From the NCBI GenBank assembly GCA_051453625.1, contig JBOZIK010000001.1, positions 85,174,061-85,227,170 on the forward strand: a stretch of 53,110 nt of DNA, read 5' to 3'. Below, piece after piece: positions 33,240 through 44,684 of this stretch (positions within the stretch are counted from its first letter, which is position 1; each line of letters begins with the position of its first letter). The notes under the pieces were generated by a model, which did no database searches, was not told the origin of the DNA, and saw nothing but the letters and a program-made list of their open reading frames with translations. The stretch comes from Welwitschia mirabilis (Eukaryota > Gnetophyta > Gnetopsida > Welwitschiales). A program made the position numbers and the translations under genes.

Positions 33240-34260
33240 GAGTTCTCATAGCTATGATATGACACTATCAAAGGCCCCTCTCAAGAATATTTGTCCTAGT
33301 GTAGTTATGGTAGAATATTGGGGGGCTTTTTCTTTAATATTCACTGGAAGATATTATATTATGTAATGGAATGTGTCTCCTTAATCATCTTAATAAGGAT
33401 AACACATAGTATTTAGTTGAAAACTTACTAAGTTAGCTCCTTAGTTCAGAATCATTAAATTTATCTTGAACAACTTAACAAATTGATAGCTTTAATAAAA
33501 TTTAATAAAATAAATCATTCTTATTATCTAGTGTATAAATTTTTATTGATAAGTAGAGTGGAAGTACTCTTTTCATACTATATGGGTTTCCTAAATAATG
33601 TAGCAAAAATTTATAATTATAATACATTCTTATTATGTATCAATGAACTTGGTAGATGATTTTTTTGTCAAAATCATATACATCTATGATTCCATTCCCT
33701 AAAAAGTTTGTTATGGTAAAGGGTCCTAACCAATTTTGTTCATAATTATATTTTGAATAGATCTTTTTAGAATCATAGATTAATATAAAATTTTCTATAT
33801 TAAAATTAGTTTTTGTAATTTTATTATCATGATATATTTTAATTTTCTATTGTATAAGTTTTTTATACAAACTATTAAATATAAGACTTTAAGGAGCTTC
33901 AAACTGATAGATAATATTCCTAAGGAAAATGTTAACTCTGGTTTGGAAAGAATAGTGAGACATAGTCTTAACTTTAGTACACTTAGTAGAGTAATTAATG
34001 CAGACTAAAATTTATCTTTTTCCATAAAAGAAAGGATTGATAAGTCTAATAAAATCTATTTCCCAAACATCAAAAGGTTTAATTGATTGAATACATTATT
34101 GTGGCATTTCTAACCTTTGGTTAAATGCTTCTTCTCTTTGACACTTATCAGAATTGTGGACATAAGCATCTGAATATTTAAATATTATGGGTCAGTAATA
34201 TTTCATATGAAGAATTTTTATCCCTAGTTTTTTGCATCATAATGTCCTTATCCTTCTCCC
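33240..34260 (-). pseudogene. pol: OTA gypsy integrase, broken
   Basis: The minus strand reads VHNSDKCQREEAFNQRLEMP (near 34100-34165; family CxxCQRxGxxxxRxEMP; the last Cys of the zinc motif is present), PFDVWEIDFIRLINPSFYGK (near 34020-34080; family FDVWGIDFMGPFPxSxGN; first Asp kept) and ILVCINYSTKCTKVKTM. The C-terminal part near 33640-33790 reads YDSKKIYSKYNYEQNWLGPF and TITNFLGNGIIDVYDFDKK, matching the Athila-type FDSxLKxxPGKLxSRWxGPFxVxxVFxxG. Many stops lie in between; the second and third catalytic residues cannot be placed. Confidence 0.8.
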
Positions 34261-34479
34261 TCATGAGCTTCTTTTAAAATTCCTTTTTATAAATTTTATT
34301 CTACACATATTCTAATAACATAATCTTTACATCTTGCAAATAACATTTTATCATGACATATGTAGTCTCTAAATTATTTTAATAATATTTTATTTTATAA
34401 TAATTCATAAAAGATGATAATTTTTTTATCATGATGAAGTTGAATATCTCATTATACCATGGATTGTTTCTTATCTAAA

Positions 34480-35840
34480 AAATATGTCCATCTAGAAATT
34501 CATCTTTTATGTTTATTTGCTCTTCATCAACAAACTCTAATCTTAAGAGGTGATTTGCTATCACATATTTTATTCCTTTTCTGTCAATAATTTTTAAGTC
34601 AAATTCTTACATCAATAGTATCTATCTCATAATTCTTAAATTAGCTTCTTTTTTATTCATTAAAAATCTAATAGCACTATGGTTCGTATAAACATTTACT
34701 TCATAATCTAAAATATAATGCCCTAAAATCTCTTATGCTATTACTACTATTAACAACTCTTTCTTTGTTATCATATAATTTTGTTAAGCTAGTTTAAAGT
34801 TCTTACTAATATAACCAATAATGTATGGTTTATTGTTTTATATCGTTTTTCCCAAAATGTCTCCCATAGCATGAATAAATGCATCGGTCATAATGTGAAA
34901 TGGCCTTATCTAATCAGGTCCTTCTAAAATAAGTTTCAATAAACATTTATTCTTTAAATTTTGATAAGCATTTTGACATTTATCAATTCAATTATATTCC
35001 ACATCCTTCTATAAAAGGTTACTTAAAGGTTTAGCAATTTTACTGAAGTTAGATATAAATATTCTATAATATCCAACAAGCTCTAAGAAAGATATAAATT
35101 CTTTTATTTTTATTGAGGGTAAAATGTCTTTTATAACTTTAATTTTTTGTTTATTAATCTCAATTACTTTTCAAGATATTTTATGCCTAAGCACTATGCT
35201 TCTATCACCATAAGATGATTTTTTAATTAACTAAGTCTTAGATGTTTTTCTTTACCTCTCTAAAATGATTTCTAATCTGTCATGTGACTGATAGAAACTA
35301 TTTTCAAAAGTTAAAAAATCATATATAAATACTTCAACAAATCTTCCTATCATATCTTGAAAAATGCTATTTACTAACCTTTGAGAGGTAGCAAGGGCAT
35401 TACATAATCCAAATGGAAATACTTTATATGCATAAGTATCCTAATGTCAAAGAAAATTTGTCTTGTCCTGATATTCTAAAACTAGTAGGACTTGATCATA
35501 TCCATTATATTCATCTAGAAAACTATAATACTGAAGTCCAAATACTCTCTCTAAAACATGATCTATAAATGAAAGGGCAAATGATGTTTATGAGCTGTAG
35601 TATTCAACATTCATAAATTTATACATACTCTCTATTTATTTTATTTCTTTAAAACCACTGTGATAGGACTCACCCATTCTAAATTAGATATAAGATAAAT
35701 GAATCCAATATCTAAGAGTTTAGAAATATCTTATTTAATTATTTCCTACATATGTGGATTACATCTTTTTTCTAGCTACCAATTTGGCTTGATAGAGCAT
35801 CTAAATAAATTCTATGCTGACATATTTTTAGATCTATTAC
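34480..35840 (-). pseudogene. pol: OTA gypsy reverse transcriptase and RNase H, broken
   Basis: The upstream linker reads SKGAFS and HTNIKVIDLKICQHRIYLD (near 35800-35880; family GIDPxICQHRIxL). RT follows with FIYLISNLEWVSPITVVLKK (near 35645-35705; family FIYPISxSxWVSPxxVVPKK), FVEVFIYDFLTFENS (35319-35330 holds FIYD where the family has FMDD, so one catalytic Asp is Tyr), and REKHLRLS with HLMVIEA. RNase H ends with HSAIRFLMNKKEANLRIM, EFDLKIIDRKGIKYVIANHL (34545-34690; family HxALKYLLxKKxAKPRLIRW, EFDxEIxDKKGxENxVADHL). Stops and shifts are frequent. Confidence 0.87.
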
Positions 35841-35858
35841 TTTAATATTAGTATGATT

Positions 35859-36600
35859 TCAAGAAAAAGCTCCTTTGCTTCTTATCAACATTCTTTTAAG
35901 TTTTCTTTTCTTGGAATAAGTTAAATAAGTATTTATAACTAGGGATCTATTTAAATATAGTTTGATATATTCTAATCCTTCCTTAAGTGGAGGCTTTTCT
36001 ATTTCTTGAGATGTCAAATTTTCATCTCCATACTTTTCTTCATTTTGCTTATTTAACATTAAACTAACCTCTAATTTTAGAATTACATTGATTTTAGATT
36101 TTGTATTTTGTGCCATCTCTTCTACAACCATTGTGTCAAATAACTTGATCTCTGTCTTAAGATCTCCTAAATTAATTTCCATGACCCTTCTTTTAAAATA
36201 AATTGTGGCATCTATAATAGTCATCCAAGGTCATTTTGAAATTGTTTCATGGATTTATCCCTAAGTTTTTATTATTAAAAGATTAATTAGATAGATAGAT
36301 CCCTAGACTTTGATGGGTATATACTTTAGAACTCCTTCTAGAATTACTGTTGATCCATCTAGTAGGCATACTTTTTCTTAATAAGGTATTAATTTTGGCT
36401 TCCTTAATTTCTCATAAGTTTCATAAGTCATCACATTAATGCTTACTTCTAGATCCACAAGTGATTCTACTTTTAGTTTTCCATTGATTTTTACATCTAT
36501 CATAGATATTCTTAGATCACTATATTTTTCATGTTGTTTATTTTGAATAACTTGTATAAAAGCCCAAGAAACTTAATCTTTTCTAGCCATCTTAATTTTT
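35859..36600 (-). pseudogene. pol: OTA gypsy aspartic protease and linker, broken
   Basis: The minus strand reads INGKLKVESLVDLEVSINVM (near 36440-36500), the retropepsin box with D-L-E-V in place of DSGA (catalytic Asp kept, Gly lost). It continues EKVCLLDGSTVILEGVLKYI (family xxLADGSxVxPxGVLxxIPI). A 121-residue open stretch follows (36224-35859) with TIIDATIYFKRRVMEINLGD, the counterpart of the post-flap AxIDxxxGxxxxxxG region, and a variable linker to RT. This protease differs clearly from the one at 82-501, so the two OTA elements in the window are of different families. Confidence 0.75.
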
Positions 36601-38130
36601 CACCTTTTTTATCTTCTTTTTATTCCTTTGTTTTAAGAACATGCTTTTCATTTATTTTTAGTACATAGGTACATCGTTTAGTAATTTTAGAAGAGTTAAT
36701 GATATTATTATATATTTTAAAATCTTTATTAAATATTGTATGTCCTTTTCAACTTTTAGATGTTTTATTTGTTTACTTTTTATTAGAAAAGGTAGAGGGT
36801 CCATTGATGTATCAACTACTACTTATTTTCTTGTATTTATTTCTTCCTCAACTAGTGGTATTTATATTTATTTTCTTACCTTAGTCTTCATTCATTACCA
36901 TCTGTTCCCCAAATCTGGTGGTCACTGCTTAACTTACTTTGAATTTTGTTAAGATTGAGTAGGAATTTTTCCTTTTTTTCCTGCTACTAACTCTTCTTTT
37001 ATATTTTTTAAGTCTCTATTTCTCTAATTCCTATAATAATCATATTATTCTTGTCTTTTTAAATTTACATACTTTTGTAAAGGCCTTTTTAACTTACATT
37101 GTCATTTTCTACTTTAATAAGATTATGGTTTTTTCTTATTTAAGGTTGATTTCCTATATTTAATTCTAATCTATTAATATCTAATTAATGAAAAAATTCC
37201 TATATTCATGGAAATTCTATTCTTTCATGATTATCGTCTTCATAATGTTTGTAGATAAGATCTTATTCATCTTTAAGTGTTATACAACTAACCAACCAAA
37301 TTTTTCTACTATACTATTAATCACTTTTTAAGATACTTATTCTATAAGACTAATATGTTTTGAACTATATACACTACCATTTTATTCTAGGTTAAATACT
37401 TCATGTACTCTTTCTTTTTACTTTTTCATTTCTATCCTTAACCTATGTTATAAAACTAAGTAATAGCTTCACCTACATCTTGAACGTTCTTTGTATTTAT
37501 GCTTATTCTACATAGTAATTCTAATTCCTTCAAAGTTTAATTCTATGATCCTCTAAGTAAATCTCTAACTCATTCCCTTGCTATAATTCCATGATTAGGA
37601 CATTTAGCTAATAATATGTTATACCTATCTATGAATTCATCAAATCTTTCATTATCTTTGTATTTAATATGTAAAAATTAAATGGTTTGGAATTCAGCTA
37701 AGAAAGCATTCTTAAGAGTTCCTCATAAAATAAAGGCATGATTAGAATAAAATAAATACCTCAAATAATTAGATTCTAAATCAAGGTAATTTAATTTATA
37801 GAAGGCGTTAAACGAACTTAAATGCAATAGGGGTTCTTTTGATTTCTTACCCTCAAAAGTTGATATTGATGTTATATTTATATTCCTTACTTTATTCTAG
37901 TGTTTTAAGGCTATATGATTAATGGAACTTAATTTTTCTAGCCAATGAGTCTCATTCTTTAAAGGTTTTGAATCTTCATCATCTTCCCAATAGCCTCCTA
38001 CTATAAATTTCTTTTCAGATTTATTTATCTAAGCTATTTGGGAAGATTCTCCTTGAGCAAGTAAGGAGAGTAAGTAATTGCTATTTAAATTCATTCATTA
38101 ATTCATAAAAGATTTATTCTTTTATAGTCT
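36600..38130 (-). pseudogene. gag: OTA gypsy gag, broken
   Basis: The minus strand reads GKKSKEPLLHLSSFNAF (near 37800-37855), SNYLRYLFYSNHAFIL, GTLKNAFLAEFQTI, KDNERFDEFIDRYNILLAKC and PNHGIIARE (near 37590-37690), then KELELLCRISINTKNVQDV. The pattern matches the Retrotrans_gag core (AxxFLxxFxxxxxxxxxxxxIxxFxQxxxExxxExxxRFxxLLxxCPxHG). Downstream (37,000-37,400) the frame dissolves in stops; no zinc knuckle was found. Plus-strand open frames at 36699-36952 are shadows of this region. Confidence 0.75.
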
Positions 38131-38325
38131 TTCGAAGAGTGGTTTCATTTATCATAAGACCTTTCTCTTCTATTTCTATTTTAATCTTGCTTCTAGTTTA
38201 CTCATCCAAGTCATATTTATTAGGGTATTTAACATACCTCCATTTTTCATCCTATCATTTTCCTTGGCTATCTTGTTGAATCATAGTTTTCTTCATCTAT
38301 AGTAGATAGCTTTAGAACTATTCTC

Positions 38326-38337
38326 CTTCTAATTCTA
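38326..38337 (-). other. possible primer-binding site of OTA gypsy element
   Basis: The minus strand reads TAGAATTAGAAG three bases inside the 5' LTR. It is distantly like TGGTATCAGAGC and the TGGAATTAGAGT of the nested Copia. Position supports it, sequence only weakly. Confidence 0.3.
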
Positions 38338-38340
38338 AGA

Positions 38341-39436
38341 TGATACAAGCTTATTTGATAAAATAAATGAAGAAAATACTACATAGTTATGCTATAAAAT
38401 GTAGAAAATGATGATGTTGTTCATCTAAAATAAGCTTGAATTATTAAATAAAAATCAAAGGTTTACTAAAAAATTAGTTGAGATTATTATTACTTGAACC
38501 ATTTAGTTTAAAATTCATCATCACAATAAGCTCATGATGAAGTTAATTGAGCTAGTTAAGTTGATAATGGACAACTTTTCTATATACATATATTACATTA
38601 GGGGGAAATAAAGAAAAAGTAGAAAAACATGATATGATTTTAGATAAACACTAAATAATACTTATTTTTAAGCATTGTTAATTCTCCTAGTTTATATTTA
38701 GCTACATAAATAGGAATAATTATAGGATAATATTACTTTTTTTAAGTAATAAAACTTGCACACANNNNNNNNNNNNNNNNNNNNNNNNNNNNNNNNNNNN
38801 NNNNNNNNNNNNNNNNNNNNNNNNNNNNNNNNNNNNNNNNNNNNNNNNNNNNNNNNNNNNNNNNAGGATAATATTACTTTTTTTAAGTAATAAAACTTGC
38901 ACACAATAATACTCAAAACATTATCTTTTTAGATTTATATTGAAATACCAAAATGTTACATAGAGATGTATTCATGAGTTTGTGTTTTCCTTTATAGGTA
39001 ACACTAGAGTGCTAGAGATGCTACTATACCCTTTGTAGGATGGCTAGAGATTTCCTTTCTGACATTATTATTAAGTCCTATTACTAGAGCCCTTTTCATA
39101 AAAGGATCTCATCCTTGGTGGTGATCTACTCTTTATAACCTTTAGCATCTTTTTATTTTTTTAATTTTCTTTTTATGATCCTGAGAAATAGGTTTATGGT
39201 TAAAGTTGTTGTATTTCTGCCACCTTGAACTTCTCCCTTATCATCCTGTCAGATGGTATTTTGTACCTACAACATTATGATATATATGTACATATTGAAC
39301 TACTAATATACTGACTAATGAACCTACTAACCAAATGGTATATTAACTTAAATGCTAAAGATAAATATCAAATGCCATCTATAACATATAATTATAAGAA
39401 TAAAAGCTTCTCATTAATAATAAAAAATTTATGTCA
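38341..39436 (-). repeat. 5' LTR of OTA gypsy element
   Basis: Partner of 19336-20283, from TGATACAAGC to ATTTATGTCA. The apparent length of 1096 includes 100 N and one duplicated 41-bp flank; without these it is about 955 bp, equal to its partner. Beyond 39436 the LINE resumes. Confidence 0.9.
38724..38905. other. 100-N gap with identical 41-bp flanks (assembly artefact)
   Basis: The 41 bases at 38724-38764 (starting AGGATAATATTAC, ending CTTGCACACA) are repeated without change at 38865-38905, directly after exactly 100 N. The partner LTR has this sequence once (about 19720-19757). The two contig ends evidently overlap and were not merged. Confidence 0.9.
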
Positions 39437-41850
39437 TTTTTAGTTCTCATCATAAGTCTTTGGGTGAAACTTTGGATATGGACATAGTTAAATTTATCTA
39501 TAAGTTTGGTGATACTTCTCTAATCAATAATTGGAGATCAATTACTTTTCTAAATTTTCTTATAAAATTATAATAAAAGCTATAGCTAATAAACTAAATA
39601 ACTTTATCCCTAATCTTATTAAAAAGGAGCAAATAATATCTATAAAAATGAAATATATTTTAGACAATGTTGTTACAATTATGGAATGCATGAACTAAGC
39701 TTCTACTTCTTCTCAAAAATATATTTTATTAAAAATTAATTTTTTTAAATTTTATGATAAACTAAATTAAACTTATCTCTTATGCCTCATCAAGCATCAT
39801 AATCTTAAAAGTGGTTTTGGAGAGTATAAAAATTCTTCTATCAGATGTAAGACCCTTTATCTATATCAATGATCAATTATCTTCTTGTATCAATTTTGTT
39901 AGATCTATTAGATGGGGTTATCCCTTGGCATCTTATATTTTTATCATTATAGAATATTCATTAGTATCCATGCTTAATGATAAGAAGCATAATCTCATTC
40001 CTAAAGGAGTCTCACTTCTAGATCATTCTAAATCCCTTTACAACCAATTCGCTAGTGATACCTTTCTTCTTTTGGAGAAGAGTAAGCAAACTATTTTGGA
40101 TTCTCTACAAGACTATAAGGTTTCTAACTCCTAAAATAATATGGATAAAACTCAAGCCATTAGAAATAGTCACTCATCCTAATCTTATTTATGTAATAGT
40201 TGTCCTTTTAAGTGGATTTCTCAAATAGATAATGTTTTTCTTTTAGGAATTCTCTTGACTCTTCAAAACACTCCCAAATATCTTTGGAAAAATGTAGTTA
40301 AAAAGGTTTAAAGTATAATTCTTAAGTAGGCTTCTAAACACCTTTTTCTTATAGGAAGATTAGTTATAACAAAGTAGTGTAATTCTAATTTATTATGGGT
40401 ATTTATAACTCCTTTAAAGAAGGTTGCAGATTCTATTAATAATCTTCTTCAATATTACCTTTAAGGTAACAAGAAAAATCATATAGCTTTTTATTATGTA
40501 CCCTAGGGTATTTGTCTTGAAAATAAAAATATTAAAGGTATTGGCATTCCATCTATCCCTAGGAAAACTTATCTTCTAGCCTCTAAATGAGTTATTCGAT
40601 CCTTCTAAATAAATAAAGCTTAAAAGGTACTTTTTAAACATTATTTCTCTTAAGGAAAAATTTCTTCCTCTTCATACTAGAATAACTCTCATTTGAGTAA
40701 TTAGATTATGACCAAGGATAAATTAAAGTTACTAGGTTCTTATCTCTCCTAGTAAACTTAGAGTTACTAGAATAAAGTTAAAATCTATCTCACTTTTCAA
40801 TGTCTTTCTAAATATAATTTGAATTTATACTCCTCTTAGTGGTCCCTAGCTTTTGAATTTAACTCCTTGCTTTAGGTCAAAATTTCAAGTCTAGAGTTAG
40901 AAATTTTACTTAAAGATGCCTTCTTCAAATAGACCATCTATTAGCTAGTAATCAAAAAGCTATATCTTTTAGTTTAAAATATTTGAAAGAAAAATGATAA
41001 TTCTAGATAGGAGATCTTCCTTTTCTTAGACATGAGGAATTCATTCTAAGTAATTTCAATTGGATTAATGAAAATAACTCTTAAATATATGAATGGTTAT
41101 AGTCAAATGAGCAAAAAATATGTCACTTTTCTCTTTCAAAGGCTTACTTTTAGTTAAAAAATGGATATGACCTTCAAATTCAAATGAATAGAATTGGATT
41201 TTAGATTGGTCAGAGGATAAATGAAAGGCTTTATTTTAAAAATTGTAGAAGTACAAAGTGAAACCAAAACTTAATCTTTTTTTTTACTCTATTCTTTAGC
41301 AAGTTCTTTTAATTAGTAGGCAGATCCATTTTAGTGGGGTTGATCCCATTTAATGCTTGATCTGTAATATCAGTGAATCCATTTAGCATGTTTTTTGAGA
41401 AATGTCATGTGATTAATTAGCTTTTATCTTGGTTATTTAACTTTTTTAGCATCTATTTCTTATATTCTTTCTCTATTCTAATGTAAGATATGCATGAATG
41501 AATTTAATGATGGATGAAAAATTTTGTTTATAGAAAGCATGTTCTTTATCTAGATGCATCATTATTAGGCATTTTTTTAAGGGAATCGAATTGATAATTT
41601 TACTAGGGAGGATTATATAGTTATCATTTCTTTAGTTAAGCTTTAATACAAAGCTATCAAAGGAGTTTTTATATATCTTTTTGTTAATACTTTGCAATCT
41701 AATGTTTACTAGGATATAATAATTTTTTAACGCTATTATCCTAAGGGTACGATTAGGATTTTCCTCTCTTTTTTTTTATTTGTTAAAGTATAGCTTTTTA
41801 TCTCATGTGGAAAAGAAAACTCTTTTGAACTATAGGACTTTTGAGTACTC
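39437..41850 (+). mobile_element. L1-type LINE, 3' part
   Basis: Continuation of the LINE interrupted at 19335. It holds the main part of reverse transcriptase, the RT C-terminal region, a zinc-binding (zf-RVT) like region and perhaps an RNase H start. The 3' end is approximate: neither a poly(A) tail nor a target duplication was recognised. Confidence 0.83.
39480..41600 (+). pseudogene. LINE ORF2 3' part: reverse transcriptase and C-terminal region, broken
   Basis: The plus strand reads KFGDTSLINNWRSITFLN (near 39505-39560; family KxGDPxxIxNWRPITLLN) and, in shifted phase, KAIANKLNNFIPNLIKKEQ. An open stretch 39811-40134 (107 residues) holds FVRSIRWGYPLASYIFII (family xxxxIRQGCPLSPYLFxL) and YNQFASDTFLLLEK, where FADD is FASD (40048-40059) and one catalytic Asp is lost. 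Further on are FLLGILLTLQ, LIGRLVITK and NIKGIGIPSIPRKTYLLASK (near 40530-40590), as in the thumb region of plant LINEs. Near 41090-41460 comes FSLSKAYF and FNFFSIYF of the zf-RVT-like part. Many stops. Confidence 0.85.
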
Positions 41851-43130
41851 CCACTACGAACTCCACCCTCTACACAATTTTACCACAATATTCTTCTGTT
41901 ATTTGCTTATGTTGTGATCCCACTAACATGATTCTTTAAGAATTTTTATTAATACTTTAATATTAGGTATTTAAATTATTACTTTTGATGAATTTAGATT
42001 AACACTTTTGAATTCAGATAATGCTTCTAATTACTTTCAATCCTTTGATGATATAATGTCTTTTGCATTTCTTACTTTCTATTCTTTGGATCTTCTTTCT
42101 TCTATCAGTCTCTGTCAAAGAAATTCCTATTTGATATACCATTTGGTCTTTTATTTTAAAGATTTTAGTTTCAAAGTATACATTGGTTTATTCTCATGTA
42201 AATAAAATAGAAACTAAAGTAACAAAAAACTTTTTTGACTTCTTCTTCTTATGAGTAAGAAATAGAGGTGTGTAAAGTAAGAAAAAACTTTTAACTTGTT
42301 TCTTAAGATTTGTTTACAAAGATATCTTAAGTGAGTTTATGTTTTCTTTATTTTTATAATCTTTATTATCATAATCCTTTTCATATGCTTAGAGGTATCA
42401 TATTTTCTTGAGATTATTTTTTTTAATGATGTCATTTTTATTTCTATTGATTTATTTTTTTACATCACTAATGTTTTCCAAGAAATTAGAGTTTTAAAGG
42501 CTATAAGTACTAGAATTTTAGTTGTAAAGTAGTATTCATAGTTATAAAACTTGTTATGTTTTGTTAATGATTCAAAATTAAGAATGGCACCCAAGCTTTA
42601 GAGATGTAGATTTAAAGCATAAGGAGCTTTAAGACATGCTTTCACTCTTTAGCAAATGGAATGAGGATCGTAGCTTATTGTGCATTATCTGTTTAATTAT
42701 CATTACACTCATTAGTTAATATTTTCATAATTCTTTTAATATGGATACTACATTCATAAATGCCTTTTCTTCATGGTATATTAAAACATTTCAAGTTTTA
42801 TAAATTTAGGCTTACAATTTTTGACAACATTTGTTATTCTTTACTAATTTAAATTTTTTCATGTAAAGAAATATCCATGCATAATTTTTCCTCTATTATT
42901 ATAAATAAGCATTAATTTTAATATTCTTTTTCTCTATCATAACAACCCAAATAATTCTTTGTGAGGAAGAAGAAAATTTTCTTTGATTTGTGGAGGTAGC
43001 TTAATTAAGTTTAGGATTCATTAATAACTCCCTTGTATCCCCTTCTATAGACTTTTCAAACTACTCTTACCTTTCTTAGTTTATTTCATGAATTTTTTGT
43101 GTGTATTTTCAAACATAAATAATTCAAATC
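41851..43130. other. unassigned AT-rich stretch
   Basis: No repeat or coding frame that I can relate to a family. The open frame at 42008-42205 is short, rich in Phe, Ser and Leu, and looks like chance. Pyrimidine-rich runs resemble plant intron sequence. Confidence 0.4.
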
Positions 43131-43539
43131 ATTCAAAAAAAAGAACAAAAATTTTAATTTTTGTGAATTTGCCAATCGAATAAAACCTATAGGTTTTATC
43201 AGTTATTCAATCTGCCAGAGGTACTTTGGACCTCTAAAATGTACTTTTTTAAGGATATTTCTATTACATTTTTGTTTGTTAAGTTTAGATAATTTTAATT
43301 TAACTAAGAATCATGATAATGGCTTGCTACAGCTATAAGAGTTCAATCTCTATAAGTACTTGGATAATTTTTGGCTTCTAAAACAAGAATTTAGAATGGA
43401 AGTAAAACAAAAATGTAATGGTTTTTATTGTTTACTTCTGAATACAATCTTGTCTGATCTTGATTAGTTCATGTTCTTATTACAGTTTTTGGATCTCATA
43501 GACTATAATCAATATATTAATTACTTTTAAATGAAAATG

Positions 43540-44310
43540 GTTTGCAGCTTTCCATTTCCTCCTCCTAGATATCATAAGGAAATTTCATTGGCTATAAAGC
43601 TAGTATGAAAATCCATAAAGACAATTCAATAATCAAATTAAACAAGAATAAAAAATAATAAATCCAAGAGAAAATGATAGTAAGGATAAAGAAAATTATA
43701 ATGGTAATATTATTTACAGTGATGTAGAGAATAGGAGGAAAAATCAACACAAGCATGAACACAAGCATCATGAGAGAAAAAATTCATGTTGATAGCATGA
43801 TTATCTAGGATAAATAAAGTACCATTTAAATATAAATATAAATATTAGATGTCTCAAAGAGAAAGTGCTTCAAAAATGTTAGATGATGATCTAAAGGCTT
43901 TAATCAATAGTAAGAAAGTTACGATGACTATGATTGACTTCTCTAAAACATGTATTCTAATGAAAAGATTTTTTTTCTAAGCTAAATAATGATGGCATGT
44001 ATCATAATCTCTATGCTTATAATTTTAATCAATTGGGGTGTATCAAATCTAATAAAAATTTCCTTGGGAATAGTTGCCTTTTCTCAAAGACAAAGACAAG
44101 CATTGCAAAAAACTACAACAAGCAACTTCTGTAGAAGATTTACATAAAAGCTATTCAAACATTTCAAAGGCAATGTCAATTCTTGTTATAATGGGATTCC
44201 AAATAGTAAAATGGAGAATAGATAACAAAATACCTTCATTTACATCTATAGAAAGTGAAAAATACAATGATGCACATATGCAAATAGAGATAGCTACCAC
44301 TTTTTAAGAT
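43540..44310 (+). pseudogene. exon-like pieces of an unidentified gene
   Basis: Three plus-strand pieces have better coding quality than their surroundings. At about 43675-43790 there is ENDSKDKENYNGNIIYSDVE followed by a His/Lys-rich part (HKHEHKHHERK). At about 43843-43965, after TATTAG, the piece begins MSQRESASKMLDDDLKALIN. At 44074-44307 there is an open frame with KDKHCKKLQQATSVEDLHKS and MGFQIVKWRIDNKIPSFTSI. Possible splice acceptors (TTGCAG at about 43547, AATAG before 44074) and intron-like T-rich spacers fit a split gene. I do not recognise the product. It could be a host gene relic or a fragment captured by the CACTA element whose end lies at 52473. Confidence 0.35.
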
Positions 44311-44684
44311 GTTAGCAATATGTTCAAAGTATGATACAAGTAGTTTTCTACTTTTAAATATCAAGTTGTTAGTATTTTCATATTACAGACTACTCTTTTA
44401 TGGTTAAGATGTTTATTTTTCATGATTTTAGTTACTAAATTTGTATAGGAATAAAATGTTTTACTTTATTAGATCCAATGCTAAAATCCAAATGGCTATC
44501 TTGTAAATAACAAATCTTTTCTTCATAAGATGTGAATTTCTCATGCTTCTAAGTTATTAAAATTGAATTCATACAAATGTTTTATGGTAGGGGATTAAGT
44601 GCTGATACTTCAATATCTATTATAATATTCATAAGATAATTATTTATGAATTAAGAATCTTATTTAATTGTATTAAGTGGTAAG
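44311..44684. other. T-rich stretch before Copia
   Basis: Looks like intron or intergenic sequence. The Copia target site GTAAG ends it at 44684. Confidence 0.4.
44680..44684. repeat. target site duplication of plus-strand Copia, left copy (GTAAG)
   Basis: GTAAG precedes the left LTR. CTAAG at 49434-49438 follows the right LTR; four of five bases agree, consistent with a 5-bp duplication and one later change. Confidence 0.7.

Larger units (their letters stand above)
19336..39436 (-). mobile_element. OTA-type (Athila/Tat-like) Ty3/gypsy element, split by a nested Copia
   Basis: About 20.1 kb between LTRs at 19336-20283 and 38341-39436; about 11 kb remain after removal of the nested Copia (22976-31916). 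On the minus strand the order is 5' LTR, gag (36600-38130), protease (35859-36600), RT/RNase H (34480-35840), integrase (33240-34260), then a long non-pol part (20284-22975 plus 32028-33240) before the 3' LTR. A long stretch after integrase is typical of Athila and Tat elements. The element lies inside the RT of a LINE, whose halves meet at 19335 and 39437. No 5-bp target duplication could be recognised, probably owing to age. Confidence 0.85.

Noticed and set aside
36699-36952. Two overlapping plus-strand frames rich in Leu, Ile and Phe
   Set aside because: They are antisense to the gag-protease region of the OTA gypsy element; hydrophobicity results from the A-rich coding strand.
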